NCBI RefSeq assembly: GCF_033446685.1
Contig: NZ_JAWQLY010000001.1
Coordinates: 1-64,000, forward strand
Direction: 5' to 3'
Length of the DNA stretch: 64,000 bases
Origin: Modicisalibacter sp033446685
GTDB lineage: Bacteria > Pseudomonadota > Gammaproteobacteria > Pseudomonadales > Halomonadaceae
A model generated the notes under the pieces. The model ran no database searches and was not told the origin of the DNA. It was given only the letters and a program-made list of their open reading frames with translations. A program made the translations under genes and the position numbers. Positions 1 to 10,271 of the stretch are shown here, in pieces (the first letter of the stretch is position 1; each line of letters begins with the position of its first letter).

Positions 1-76
1 GGTGGATGTAGCTCAGTGGTAGAGCCCCGGATTGTGGCTCCGGTGGTCGTGGGTTCGATCCCCATCATCCACCCCA
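1..76 (+). tRNA. tRNA-His (GTG anticodon), copy 1
   Basis: The sequence folds as a complete tRNA: a seven-pair acceptor stem plus the extra 5' G typical of histidine tRNA, a GTG anticodon in the ATTGTGG loop, the GGTTCGATCC T-arm and an encoded CCA end. It charges histidine for CAC and CAU codons. It begins at the first base of the window, so its promoter and any upstream tRNA genes of the same transcript lie outside. Confidence 0.97.
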
Positions 77-105
77 TGTCGTCTTGCTGCCGTCTCTTTC
101 GAAGT

Positions 106-181
106 GGTGGATGTAGCTCAGTGGTAGAGCCCCGGATTGTGGCTCCGGTGGTCGTGGGTTCGATCCCCATCATCCACCCCA
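106..181 (+). tRNA. tRNA-His (GTG anticodon), copy 2
   Basis: This is a base-for-base duplicate of the tRNA at 1-76, separated from it by 29 bp. It has the same acceptor stem, GTG anticodon and encoded CCA. The short spacer suggests one processed transcript. Tandem tRNA genes just upstream of tig are also seen in pseudomonads. Confidence 0.97.
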
Positions 182-479
182 TTTCGCAAGCTGTCGTCTA
201 GTGCGACGTCATCTCGTCTCTTTCTCCCCGCCCTGATTCCTCTGTATCATCCGGTTAGCGATGGCTCGTTTGCCTTGATGAGCGCGGCCCTGTGCGTCCG
301 GCTTGGCACAAACGCTCGGACTGGACGGCAATTTGCCGCTACAGGCCTTGTAAAGTGCGCCTTGCGACACCATAACATCGCACATTGGCAGTGCTTGCCA
401 GCGCGCCCGGGGATTCTTAGAATCCAGCTCTTTTGAACATACTTTCAAACGAAACGCCCTAGTCGGTAGAGGACCATCC
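182..479 (+). other. intergenic region between the tRNA pair and tig
   Basis: About 300 bp without a convincing gene. It should carry the tig promoter and leader, but I found no sigma-70 or sigma-32 pair with correct spacing, and no clear terminator hairpin after the tRNAs. A ribosome site of the GGTAGAGGA type lies just before the tig start at 480. Confidence 0.5.
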
Positions 480-1841
480 ATGCAAGTTTCCGTCGAAACG
501 ACTTCACAGATCGAACGCCGCGTCACGGTACAAATACCCGCCGACGAGGTCGATCAGGCTGTTAGCGAACGTCTTCGCGATACCGCCCAGCGTGTACGCC
601 TGAATGGCTTCCGCCAGGGTCGGGTACCGATGGCGGTAGTCAAGCAGCGCTACGGTCACGACGTGCGCAACGAGGTGGTCAGCGAGCTGATGCGCCAGAA
701 CTACGTCAAGGCGATCACCGAGCAAAGCCTCAATCCGGCCGGGTATCCGAACATCGAGCCGACGGTCAACGAGGCCGGCAAGGATCTGGAGTTCGTCGCC
801 ACGCTGGAGATCTATCCGGAAATCGAGCTGGCCTCCATCGAGGGCGCCGAGGTCGAACGTCCGGTCGCCGAGGTCAACGACGCCGATATCGACCAGATGA
901 TCGAGACGCTGCGCAAGCAGAACGCAGGTTGGGAAGCGGTCGAGCGTGAGGCGGCGGACGGCGATCAGGTCAAGATCGACTTCAAGGGCTATCTCGGCGG
1001 CGAGCCGTTCGAAGGCGGCGAGGCCGAAGGCCACGAACTGGTGATCGGCTCCAACAGCTTCATCCCCGGTTTCGAAGATCAGCTGGTCGGCGCCAAGGCC
1101 GGCGACGAGAAGACCATCAAGGTCACCTTCCCGGAGGATTACCAGGCAGAACACTTGGCCGGCCAGGAAGCGACCTTCGAAGTCAAGGTTCACCAGGTCA
1201 ATGCCCAGCAACTGCCCGAGGTGGACGCTGAATTCATCCAGCGCTTTGGTGTCGAAGAGGGCGACCTGGACAAGTTCCGCAACGAAGTGCGCAACAACAT
1301 GCAGCGCGAGATCAAGCAGGCCGTCGACAATCGCGTCAAGCAGCAGGTGCTCGAGGCGTTGCAGAAGGCCAACGACGTTCCCGTGCCGGCCTCGCTGATC
1401 GAACAGGAGACCGATACGCTCAAGCGCCAGGCGGCTCAGCAGTTCGGTCTGGGCGATGACTTCGACGTTTCCCAGCTTCCCAACGAGCTGTTTGCCGACC
1501 AGGCCAAGAGCCGGGTTCAGGTGGGGCTGTTGCTCGCCAAGGTGATCGAGACTCACGGACTCGAGGCCAGCGACGATGAGATCAAGGTCAAGGTCGAAGA
1601 GCTCGCCCAGCAGTATCAGCAGCCTGAAGAGGTGATCGACTATTACCTCAAGGACGAGCAGATGAAGAATCAGGTCAAGTCTGCCGTTCTCGAAGAGAAG
1701 GCGGTTGACACGCTTCTCGCTCAGGCACAGGTTAAGGACGTCGAGATGTCCTACGAAGAAGCGCTTCAGGCTGCCCAGCAGCAGCAGGGCGGCGAAGAAG
1801 ACGCCGAGAGCGCCGACGATACGTCGTCACAGCAAGCCTGA
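480..1841 (+). CDS. tig: trigger factor, ribosome-associated chaperone and prolyl isomerase
   Basis: Trigger factor binds the ribosome exit tunnel and shields nascent chains. The 453-residue product has the usual family length. The N-terminal ribosome-binding domain carries GFRQGRVP (family signature GFRxGxxP) near residue 44. An FKBP-type PPIase domain follows at about 150-240 (DFKGYLGGEPFEGG), and a long helical C-terminal chaperone domain fills the rest. The acidic, glutamine-rich tail is typical. It heads the tig-clpP-clpX-lon order conserved in gammaproteobacteria, and the ATG has a purine-rich site just upstream. Confidence 0.97.
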   Translation: MQVSVETTSQIERRVTVQIPADEVDQAVSERLRDTAQRVRLNGFRQGRVPMAVVKQRYGHDVRNEVVSELMRQNYVKAITEQSLNPAGYPNIEPTVNEAGKDLEFVATLEIYPEIELASIEGAEVERPVAEVNDADIDQMIETLRKQNAGWEAVEREAADGDQVKIDFKGYLGGEPFEGGEAEGHELVIGSNSFIPGFEDQLVGAKAGDEKTIKVTFPEDYQAEHLAGQEATFEVKVHQVNAQQLPEVDAEFIQRFGVEEGDLDKFRNEVRNNMQREIKQAVDNRVKQQVLEALQKANDVPVPASLIEQETDTLKRQAAQQFGLGDDFDVSQLPNELFADQAKSRVQVGLLLAKVIETHGLEASDDEIKVKVEELAQQYQQPEEVIDYYLKDEQMKNQVKSAVLEEKAVDTLLAQAQVKDVEMSYEEALQAAQQQQGGEEDAESADDTSSQQA

Positions 1842-1864
1842 TCCGCGGGCAGTTCAGGAACGAC

Positions 1865-1884
1865 GACCCGGCTCCGGCCGGGTC
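1865..1884 (+). terminator. hairpin after tig
   Basis: A perfect 8-bp GC-rich stem with a TCCG loop lies 24 bp after the tig stop. It is followed only by TCTCTAG, not by a T-run. It is therefore more likely a partial attenuator or a 3'-end stabiliser between tig and clpP than a full terminator. Confidence 0.4.
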
Positions 1885-1951
1885 TCTAGTCACTGCAACG
1901 CGGATAGGGCTGGGCTGGATTTTCCAATCACCGGATTAAGGAAGTCACGCA

Positions 1952-2572
1952 ATGGGCAACGAGTTCGATATTCAAAACGCCGGTGGCTTGGTCCCCATGG
2001 TGGTCGAGCAGAGCGCGCGCGGCGAGCGTTCCTACGATATATACTCTCGCCTGCTCAAGGAGCGGGTGATCTTCCTGGTGGGACCGGTGGAAGATTACAC
2101 CGCCAACCTGGTGGTTGCGCAGTTGCTGTTCCTCGAGTCGGAGAACCCGGACAAGGATATCCATCTGTATATCAACTCGCCGGGCGGTTCGGTGACGGCG
2201 GGCATGTCGATCTACGACACCATGCAGTTCATCAAGCCCGATGTCTCAACGGTGTGTCTGGGTCAGGCAGCCAGCATGGGCGCGCTGTTGCTGGCCGGTG
2301 GTGCCAAGGATAAGCGCTTTTGCCTGCCGAATTCGCGGATGATGATCCATCAGCCGCTGGGCGGGTATCAGGGCCAGGCTTCGGATATCGAGATTCATAC
2401 CAAGGAGATTCTCAGTATCCGCCATAAACTCAATCGCATTCTGGCCGATCATACAGGACAGGATATCGAAACCATCGCCAAGGATACCGACCGTGACAAC
2501 TTCATGGACGGCAACCAGGCGGTAGAATATGGCCTGATCGATGCGATGCTGGATAAGCGTCCGGCATCCTGA
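1952..2572 (+). CDS. clpP: ATP-dependent Clp protease proteolytic subunit
   Basis: ClpP is the serine peptidase chamber that pairs with ClpX and ClpA. The 206 residues match the family. The catalytic serine sits in GQAASMGA (Ser108), the histidine in MIHQPLGG (His133), and the Asp follows in the C-terminal third. YINSPGGS forms the oxyanion and substrate strand. An AAGGAAG ribosome site precedes the ATG. It lies 110 bp after tig and 69 bp before clpX, consistent with co-expression of chaperone and protease. Confidence 0.98.
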   Translation: MGNEFDIQNAGGLVPMVVEQSARGERSYDIYSRLLKERVIFLVGPVEDYTANLVVAQLLFLESENPDKDIHLYINSPGGSVTAGMSIYDTMQFIKPDVSTVCLGQAASMGALLLAGGAKDKRFCLPNSRMMIHQPLGGYQGQASDIEIHTKEILSIRHKLNRILADHTGQDIETIAKDTDRDNFMDGNQAVEYGLIDAMLDKRPAS

Positions 2573-2641
2573 TAGCGTAAATTCTATCCATGCATAACAT
2601 GGCGGCCCGCGGCGGGTCGCCTGCCCTAAAGAGGTACGCGA

Positions 2642-3919
2642 ATGGCCGACGGCAAAGGCAAAGACGAGGGCAAGCTGCTGTACTGCTCGTTCTGCGGTAA
2701 GAATCAGAACGAGGTACGCAAGCTGATTGCAGGCCCTTCCGTCTACATCTGCGATGAATGTGTCGACCTATGCAACGACATCATTCGCGAGGAAGTCCTC
2801 GAGGCCGACGCAGAGGGTGACGAGGATCGCCTGCCCGCTCCGCGTGAGCTCCGTAATACCCTCGACGATTACGTGATCGGTCAGGACCGCGCCAAGATGG
2901 TGCTATCCGTGGCCGTCTATAACCACTACAAGCGCTTGCGCGCCGGCGTGAAGTCGGACGAAGTCGAGCTCGGCAAGTCGAACATTCTGCTGATCGGGCC
3001 GACCGGTAGCGGCAAGACGCTGCTCGCCGAAACGCTGGCGCGATTGCTCAACGTTCCGTTCACCATCGCCGATGCGACGACACTGACCGAAGCCGGTTAC
3101 GTGGGCGAGGATGTCGAGAACATCATCCAGAAGCTGCTCCAGAAGTGCGACTACGACGTCGAGAAGGCGCAGAGAGGGATCGTCTACATCGACGAGATCG
3201 ACAAGATCTCGCGCAAGTCGGACAACCCCTCGATCACTCGCGACGTCTCCGGCGAGGGCGTACAGCAAGCGCTGCTCAAGCTCATCGAGGGCACGACCGC
3301 CTCGGTGCCGCCGCAGGGCGGGCGCAAGCATCCGCAGCAGGAGTTCCTGCAGGTCGATACCGGCAATATCCTGTTCATCGTCGGCGGTGCGTTCGCCGGG
3401 CTGGACAAGGTGATCCGCGATCGCGCCGAGAAGGGCGGTATCGGCTTCAACGCCTCGGTCAAGAGCAAGGACAACGAGCAGGGCGTCGGTGACGTGCTGG
3501 CGCGGGTGGAACCCGAGGACCTGGTCAAGTTCGGCCTTATCCCTGAGTTCGTGGGCCGTCTGCCGGTCATCGCGACACTGACCGAACTGACCGAGGATGC
3601 CTTGATCGAGATCCTCACCGAGCCCAAGAACTCGCTGATCAAGCAGTACGCCAAGCTCTTCGAGATGGAGAACGTCGAACTCGACTTCCGCGAAGACGCC
3701 CTGCGTGCGGTGGCGCACAAGGCGATGGCCCGCAAGACCGGGGCGCGCGGGTTGCGCTCGATCCTCGAGTCGGTGCTGCTCGATACCATGTACGAAGTAC
3801 CGTCGCTGGATGGCGTAACCAAAGTGGTGATCGATGAGTCGGTGATCGCGGGAGAGAGTGAGCCGCTGCTTATTTACTCCCAGCAGGAAGAAAGCAAGGT
3901 CGCCAACAAGGACGGTTGA
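2642..3919 (+). CDS. clpX: ATP-dependent Clp protease ATP-binding subunit ClpX
   Basis: ClpX is the AAA+ unfoldase that feeds substrates to ClpP. The 425-residue product starts with a C4 zinc-binding domain (Cys15, 18, 37, 40). Walker A GPTGSGKT lies at 119-126 and Walker B is VYIDEIDKI. Sensor and arginine-finger regions and a D2 small domain complete the family layout. The start ATG follows an AGAGGTACGCGA site. A strong hairpin terminator follows, so lon is probably transcribed separately. Confidence 0.98.
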   Translation: MADGKGKDEGKLLYCSFCGKNQNEVRKLIAGPSVYICDECVDLCNDIIREEVLEADAEGDEDRLPAPRELRNTLDDYVIGQDRAKMVLSVAVYNHYKRLRAGVKSDEVELGKSNILLIGPTGSGKTLLAETLARLLNVPFTIADATTLTEAGYVGEDVENIIQKLLQKCDYDVEKAQRGIVYIDEIDKISRKSDNPSITRDVSGEGVQQALLKLIEGTTASVPPQGGRKHPQQEFLQVDTGNILFIVGGAFAGLDKVIRDRAEKGGIGFNASVKSKDNEQGVGDVLARVEPEDLVKFGLIPEFVGRLPVIATLTELTEDALIEILTEPKNSLIKQYAKLFEMENVELDFREDALRAVAHKAMARKTGARGLRSILESVLLDTMYEVPSLDGVTKVVIDESVIAGESEPLLIYSQQEESKVANKDG

Positions 3920-3936
3920 ACCTTTCTCGTTGCGAC

Positions 3937-3960
3937 GGGGGCCCGTTGAGGCCCCCTTTT
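3937..3960 (+). terminator. rho-independent terminator after clpX
   Basis: GGGGGCC pairs with GGCCCCC around a six-base loop and is followed at once by TTTT. It lies 18 bp after the clpX stop and separates the clpPX unit from lon. Confidence 0.8.
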
Positions 3961-3984
3961 CGTTTCTGCGTGCCCGCCGGCGCG

Positions 3985-4013
3985 GTTGCAAAGCGTCCTG
4001 TTTGCCCCCATCA
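3985..4013 (+). promoter_or_regulatory. sigma-32-like heat-shock promoter before lon
   Basis: GTTGCAA at 3985-3991 resembles the sigma-32 -35 box CTTGAAA. After a 14-bp spacer, CCCCATCA at 4006-4013 matches the -10 core CCCCAT. The pair lies between the clpX terminator and the lon start at 4075, as expected for a heat-shock gene. The boxes and spacing are seen directly; heat control is inferred from lon in Escherichia coli. Confidence 0.6.
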
Positions 4014-4074
4014 CTGGTGTCAGCCGTGAGCCGCGCTGGCGGCCCAACCATCCGATTCGTGAGGACTGCCTGCA

Positions 4075-6483
<2,409 letters not shown>

Positions 6484-6494
6484 GCATAATTTGT

Positions 6495-6526
6495 CGTCAT
6501 GACGGGTTGAAAAACCCGTCATGACG
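6495..6526 (+). terminator. 14-bp perfect hairpin with GAAA loop after lon
   Basis: The arms 6495-6508 and 6513-6526 are exact reverse complements around a GAAA tetraloop. Both arms contain the 10-bp self-palindrome CGTCATGACG. No T-run follows (GGGTTTGG). It may end the lon transcript weakly, stabilise its 3' end, or serve as a protein site. Confidence 0.55.
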
Positions 6527-6546
6527 GGGTTTGGCCCAATGGTTGG

Positions 6547-6576
6547 TTGACAGTAGTTTTACCGCATTGCTATAAA
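6547..6576 (+). promoter_or_regulatory. sigma-70 promoter of hupB
   Basis: A perfect TTGACA -35 box (6547-6552) and a TATAAA -10 box (6571-6576) are separated by 18 bp. They lie about 85 bp before the hupB start, in an AT-richer stretch after the lon hairpin. Confidence 0.75.
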
Positions 6577-6661
6577 TTGCGCTTTGCTGTGATCGTGTGT
6601 AGCCACCGTTAGATTGTGCCGATTACCAGTAATTTCCGAAGAAACAGTCAAGGGGTGAAGT

Positions 6662-6934
6662 GTGAATAAATCCGAGCTGATCGAAGCCATCGCCGCATCT
6701 GCCGACATTCCCAAGGCGGCAGCCAGCCGTGCGCTGGATGCGATGATCGATACTGTATCCGACTCGCTGAAGAAAGGGGATTCCGTAGCCTTGGTTGGTT
6801 TCGGTACCTTCACCGTCAAGGAGCGCGCTGCACGCACCGGTCGCAATCCGCAGACCGGCCAGCCGATCAACATCGAGGCGGCCAAGGTTCCAAGCTTCAA
6901 GGCCGGCAAGGCACTCAAGGACTCGGTCAACTGA
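6662..6934 (+). CDS. hupB: DNA-binding protein HU-beta
   Basis: HU is an abundant nucleoid protein that bends DNA without sequence specificity. The 90 residues are the family length. The dimerisation half begins MNKSELIEAIAASADI, the conserved VGFGTF turn is present, and the DNA-clasping arm carries GRNPQTGQPINI. The start is GTG preceded by AGGGGTGAA. It has its own sigma-70 promoter and its own terminator. Confidence 0.97.
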   Translation: MNKSELIEAIAASADIPKAAASRALDAMIDTVSDSLKKGDSVALVGFGTFTVKERAARTGRNPQTGQPINIEAAKVPSFKAGKALKDSVN

Positions 6935-7064
6935 GTTTCGAGTAAGTTTCGTCAATTTCGAGATTTATCGCGGAGCCTGGCGGCGATTCTCAGGGCGCTG
7001 ATGATTGAGCCATGACATTGTGCATCCCTTATTGCCGGATGCTGCCATATAGGCCCCGTTGCCA

Positions 7065-7094
7065 GGCGCACCGTACAAGCGGTGCGCCTTTTTT
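7065..7094 (+). terminator. rho-independent terminator after hupB
   Basis: GGCGCACC and GGTGCGCC form an 8-bp perfect stem around an 8-base loop, followed by six Ts. A possible upstream start for ppiD at 7082 lies inside this hairpin, which argues for the downstream start at 7121. Confidence 0.88.
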
Positions 7095-7120
7095 CGTTAC
7101 AGAAGCTATCCGAGGCCAGC

Positions 7121-8950
7121 ATGCTGCAACAAATCCGGGACCGCTCCCAGAGTATGGCCGCCAAGGTCATCGTCGGGGCGGTCATCGTCACCCTCGCGCT
7201 ATTTGGCATCGAATCGCTCGTCGGACTCTTCTCGCAGAGCAATGACAGTGTTGCCGAGGTCAACGGCGAGCCCGTCTCGCGTCAGGCCGTCGAGATGCAG
7301 GTCCAGCGGGCCATCCGTTCCGGCCAGGTTCCTCCCGACCAGGAGCGCCAGTTGCGCAACCAGGTCATCGACCAGCTGATCACTCAGCAGTTGCTGGATC
7401 AGTATGCTGAGCGGGGCGGGTTGTATATGTCCGACGCCCAAATCGATCGGATCATCGTCAATCGGCCGGAATTCCAGGATCAGGACGGTCATTTTTCAGC
7501 CGATGCTTTTCGCAATCGACTGAGTAGCGCGGGCTATACGCCGCAGTCCTTTCGTCACCAGTTACAGAGCGATCTGCTGCGCCAACAGGTGCAGCAAGGC
7601 CTGGCGGTTAGTGAGTTCATGCTGCCCAATGAGCGCGATCAGCTAAGCGTCCTGCGTAATCAGAGTCGCAGCTTTCGCTATTACACACTGAACCGCGACG
7701 ACCTGAGTGAGCCCGTCAGTGTGGATGAGCAGGCCGTACAAGCCTATTACGACCAGCATCGGGACCAGTTTCAGCGTCCCGAACAGGTGAAGCTGAACTA
7801 CGTGATCCTCGATCAGGCGTCGCTCGCCGCGGATGTCGAGGTCAGTGAACAGGCGCTGCGCTCGGCCTATGCCGAACGCAAGGCGGAAGCGCCGCGACGC
7901 ATCTCCCACATCATGGTCAGCTTCGGGGACGAACGCACGCGGGAGGAAGCCCGTCAGCGCCTGCAGCAGGTGCGCGAGCAGTTGCAGGCCGGAGAGGACT
8001 TCGCCCAGTTGGCTAACGAATACTCCGACGACACCACCACCTCGGGCAAGGGCGGCGCGCTGGGCGTGATCAATCGCGGATTCTTCGGCGAAGAGTTCGA
8101 AAATGCGGCGTTCTCGCTTGAGCAAGGCCAGGTCTCCGATATCGTCGAGACCGACAATGGCTTGCACCTGCTCAAGGCGACCGGGGTCGAGCTGCCGTTA
8201 TTCGCCGAGATGCGCGATGAGCTGCGTGAGCAGGTGGCCATGCAGCAGGCTCAGGACCGTTTCAACGAACTGGCTCAGCGACTGATCGACGAGAGTTTCG
8301 CCGCCGAAGACCTGGCGAGTGTCGCCGAGGACCTGGGACTCAAAGTGCAGTCCAGCGACTGGGTCTCGCGCAATGACGTCAGCGGTGTGTTGGCGGAACC
8401 CGGGGTCATGGATGCCGCGTTCCAGCCCGACGTGCTCGAAGAGGGATACAACAGTGACGTCATCGAGCTCGACGACCAGCGACGCATGGTTCTGCGCGTA
8501 ACGGATCATCGCGAAGCGACCGCGTTGCCGCTCGAGGATGTCCGTGAGCAGGCGCGAGCGAAGGTCGAGGCCGAGGCTGTCCAGCAGGCACTCAGCGAGC
8601 GTGCGGCGGAACTGGCCGAGGCACTCAAGGCGGGTCGTCAGCCGGCGATCGACTGGAAGGTCGTCGAATCGGTCACTCGCCGCTCCGTCGACGATAGCGT
8701 ACCGGATGCGGTGGTGGCTCAGGCCTTCCGTCTGCCCAGGCCGCCAGCATCGCAAGACGCTACGTACGGCAAGGCCGACACCCAACAAGGGGTTGCCCTG
8801 ATTGCCCTGGACTCGGTGAGTGCGGGCGAGGTTTCCAAGGATGATCCCACCGACATCGATGCAATGATGGCCGAGCGGCTGCGTATACAGGCGGCCATTC
8901 AGGGGCTGTTGCAGTCGCTGCGCGAAGAAGCCGAGATAGAACGGCATTAG
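7121..8950 (+). CDS. ppiD: periplasmic folding chaperone PpiD (SurA N-terminal / parvulin family)
   Basis: PpiD is anchored in the inner membrane and assists outer membrane protein folding. The 609-residue product opens MLQQIRDRSQSMAAKVIVG with one transmembrane segment at about 12-34. A SurA-N-like region follows, then a parvulin domain (RRISHIMVSFG to NGLHLLKAT). I placed the start at 7121 rather than 7082 because the earlier codon falls inside the hupB terminator and adds a non-family leader. Its place after lon and hupB is conserved. Confidence 0.93.
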   Translation: MLQQIRDRSQSMAAKVIVGAVIVTLALFGIESLVGLFSQSNDSVAEVNGEPVSRQAVEMQVQRAIRSGQVPPDQERQLRNQVIDQLITQQLLDQYAERGGLYMSDAQIDRIIVNRPEFQDQDGHFSADAFRNRLSSAGYTPQSFRHQLQSDLLRQQVQQGLAVSEFMLPNERDQLSVLRNQSRSFRYYTLNRDDLSEPVSVDEQAVQAYYDQHRDQFQRPEQVKLNYVILDQASLAADVEVSEQALRSAYAERKAEAPRRISHIMVSFGDERTREEARQRLQQVREQLQAGEDFAQLANEYSDDTTTSGKGGALGVINRGFFGEEFENAAFSLEQGQVSDIVETDNGLHLLKATGVELPLFAEMRDELREQVAMQQAQDRFNELAQRLIDESFAAEDLASVAEDLGLKVQSSDWVSRNDVSGVLAEPGVMDAAFQPDVLEEGYNSDVIELDDQRRMVLRVTDHREATALPLEDVREQARAKVEAEAVQQALSERAAELAEALKAGRQPAIDWKVVESVTRRSVDDSVPDAVVAQAFRLPRPPASQDATYGKADTQQGVALIALDSVSAGEVSKDDPTDIDAMMAERLRIQAAIQGLLQSLREEAEIERH

Positions 8951-8972
8951 TAGCGATTATGGCTTGATTGCT

Positions 8973-9003
8973 AAAGGGCGCAGCTTCGGTCGCGCCCTTT
9001 TTT
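8973..9003 (+). terminator. rho-independent terminator after ppiD
   Basis: AAAGGGCGC pairs with GCGCCCTTT around a short loop and runs into a T-rich tail. It lies between ppiD and the convergent minus-strand queuosine operon and could work in both directions. Confidence 0.85.
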
Positions 9004-9107
9004 ATGGCGTCTTGAGTTCTGCTGCGTCACCCAGCGGGGTCGGATGAATTCCGAGCCGCTTTATACCGTTATCTAATTTGGGATTCCGCGAGTTGGAATT
9101 GATTCGC

Positions 9108-9395
9108 TCAGGTGGCGGCTTCCAAGCTAGCGATGCGCGCGAGTGCCGTCGCGCGATCGCTGCCGCAAAGCTCGGGATCGAAATCGAAGCGTCGGCAAAC
9201 CATCGGCCGACGCGGATCGCCGAACAGGCGGCAGAGATTGTCCTCGTCAAGCTGCACGCAGCGCACTCCGGCCGGCTTGCCGTCAGGCATGCCGGGGATC
9301 GCCGAGCTGATCGATGGAGCGATGCAGCAGGCTCCACACCCCGCTCGGCATCCGTCTGCGATACCGAGGGGGGTGTGGGCGATGAGGTCATTCAT
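9108..9395 (-). CDS. YkgJ-family cysteine cluster protein
   Basis: The 95-residue protein has the YkgJ metal-chelating cysteine pattern: CRAGCGACC near the N-terminus, then cysteines in VRCVQLDEDNLC, MVCRRF and ELC. The family is predicted to bind zinc or iron-sulfur, and its biochemical role is not settled. It starts 6 bp after queD stops and so is the last gene of the queC operon. A link to radical-SAM or metal supply for queuosine synthesis is only an inference. Confidence 0.8.
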   Translation of the reverse strand: MNDLIAHTPLGIADGCRAGCGACCIAPSISSAIPGMPDGKPAGVRCVQLDEDNLCRLFGDPRRPMVCRRFDFDPELCGSDRATALARIASLEAAT

Positions 9396-9401
9396 AGGCG
9401 T

Positions 9402-10271
9402 TCAATCGCTGGTTACTGGGTGTGGCTTATCCAGTGCGGCTTCGGCGCTGGCCCCCTTGCCGATGCCCTCGAAGGCCTGAACGCGGACATGACCGTACGC
9501 TGCATCATGGCGTGAGACCTGCGCGACCAGCCAAGAGGCGATCTGCTCCACGGTCGTCGCCGTGGGCAGCAGTTCGCAGCGTTCTCGGGGCAGGGTCAGG
9601 CGAAATCCGCCCTGGCTGGCCTGGTATGCTAGCACCACTCTTTCTTGCGTCTGCTCGATGACGTCCTCGGCATGCGCCAAGTAGCGTGCATCGAGACGCT
9701 CGGCCCAATGGCGCTCGAGCGAAGGCTGGCGCTGGCCGTCGCACCAGATCAACAGTCGCGAGCGATGGCCATGCGCGATGCGCTGACAGTTGCCGGCATG
9801 TCGTTTGAGGCCATGACTGTAGCCATAGGCCGCGCCTTCGATTGCTTCCTCTCTGAATCGCAGGCGCACCGACTCGATACGCCGGGGTGAGCACTGCGAA
9901 AGCCGTTCACCATAATGAGCCGCCATGCGTTCGGCGGTAATGGCCGGCCAGGGCAGCAGTGTGAAGGCCTGGTGTGGGCCGCGCACTTCCATTGCGTAAG
10001 GTTGTGTCATGCGAACGACGCAATCCTCGCCCTGGTCGGTGATCGATACGCCCGGTGCCCGGGTAGGCACCAGCAGGGTATGATCGGGGCCGCTGTCCAG
10101 GCTCGCCTTGATCCAGGGCTTTACCTCGCCGAAATCGAACAGCATGCCATCCTTGCCCAGTTGCCCGTCGAGTTCGACGTCGACAGCCCAGCTGGCACCG
10201 CTAAGACCTTTTTCGGGACACCAGAAGGAAACATCCAACTGGCTGATGTCGTTGACGAAAAGTGCCATCAT
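9402..10271 (-). CDS. queD: 6-carboxytetrahydropterin synthase, duplicated QueD-type protein
   Basis: QueD makes 6-carboxytetrahydropterin from dihydroneopterin triphosphate, the first dedicated step to queuosine. At 289 residues it is about twice the usual 120-150. The N-terminal half (DVSFWCPEKGLSGASW, then MLFDFGEVK) looks like a PTPS domain that keeps the DFG strand but has GAS where HGH is expected. The C-terminal half has SHGL and CQRIAHGH, the zinc and catalytic signature. The start overlaps the queE stop as ATGA. The neighbourhood makes the assignment firm; the two-domain form is the unusual part. Confidence 0.85.
   Translation of the reverse strand: MMALFVNDISQLDVSFWCPEKGLSGASWAVDVELDGQLGKDGMLFDFGEVKPWIKASLDSGPDHTLLVPTRAPGVSITDQGEDCVVRMTQPYAMEVRGPHQAFTLLPWPAITAERMAAHYGERLSQCSPRRIESVRLRFREEAIEGAAYGYSHGLKRHAGNCQRIAHGHRSRLLIWCDGQRQPSLERHWAERLDARYLAHAEDVIEQTQERVVLAYQASQGGFRLTLPRERCELLPTATTVEQIASWLVAQVSRHDAAYGHVRVQAFEGIGKGASAEAALDKPHPVTSD

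Noticed and set aside
333..356. Possible tig promoter (TTGCCG and TAAAGT)
   Set aside because: The spacing is only 12 bp, too short for sigma-70.
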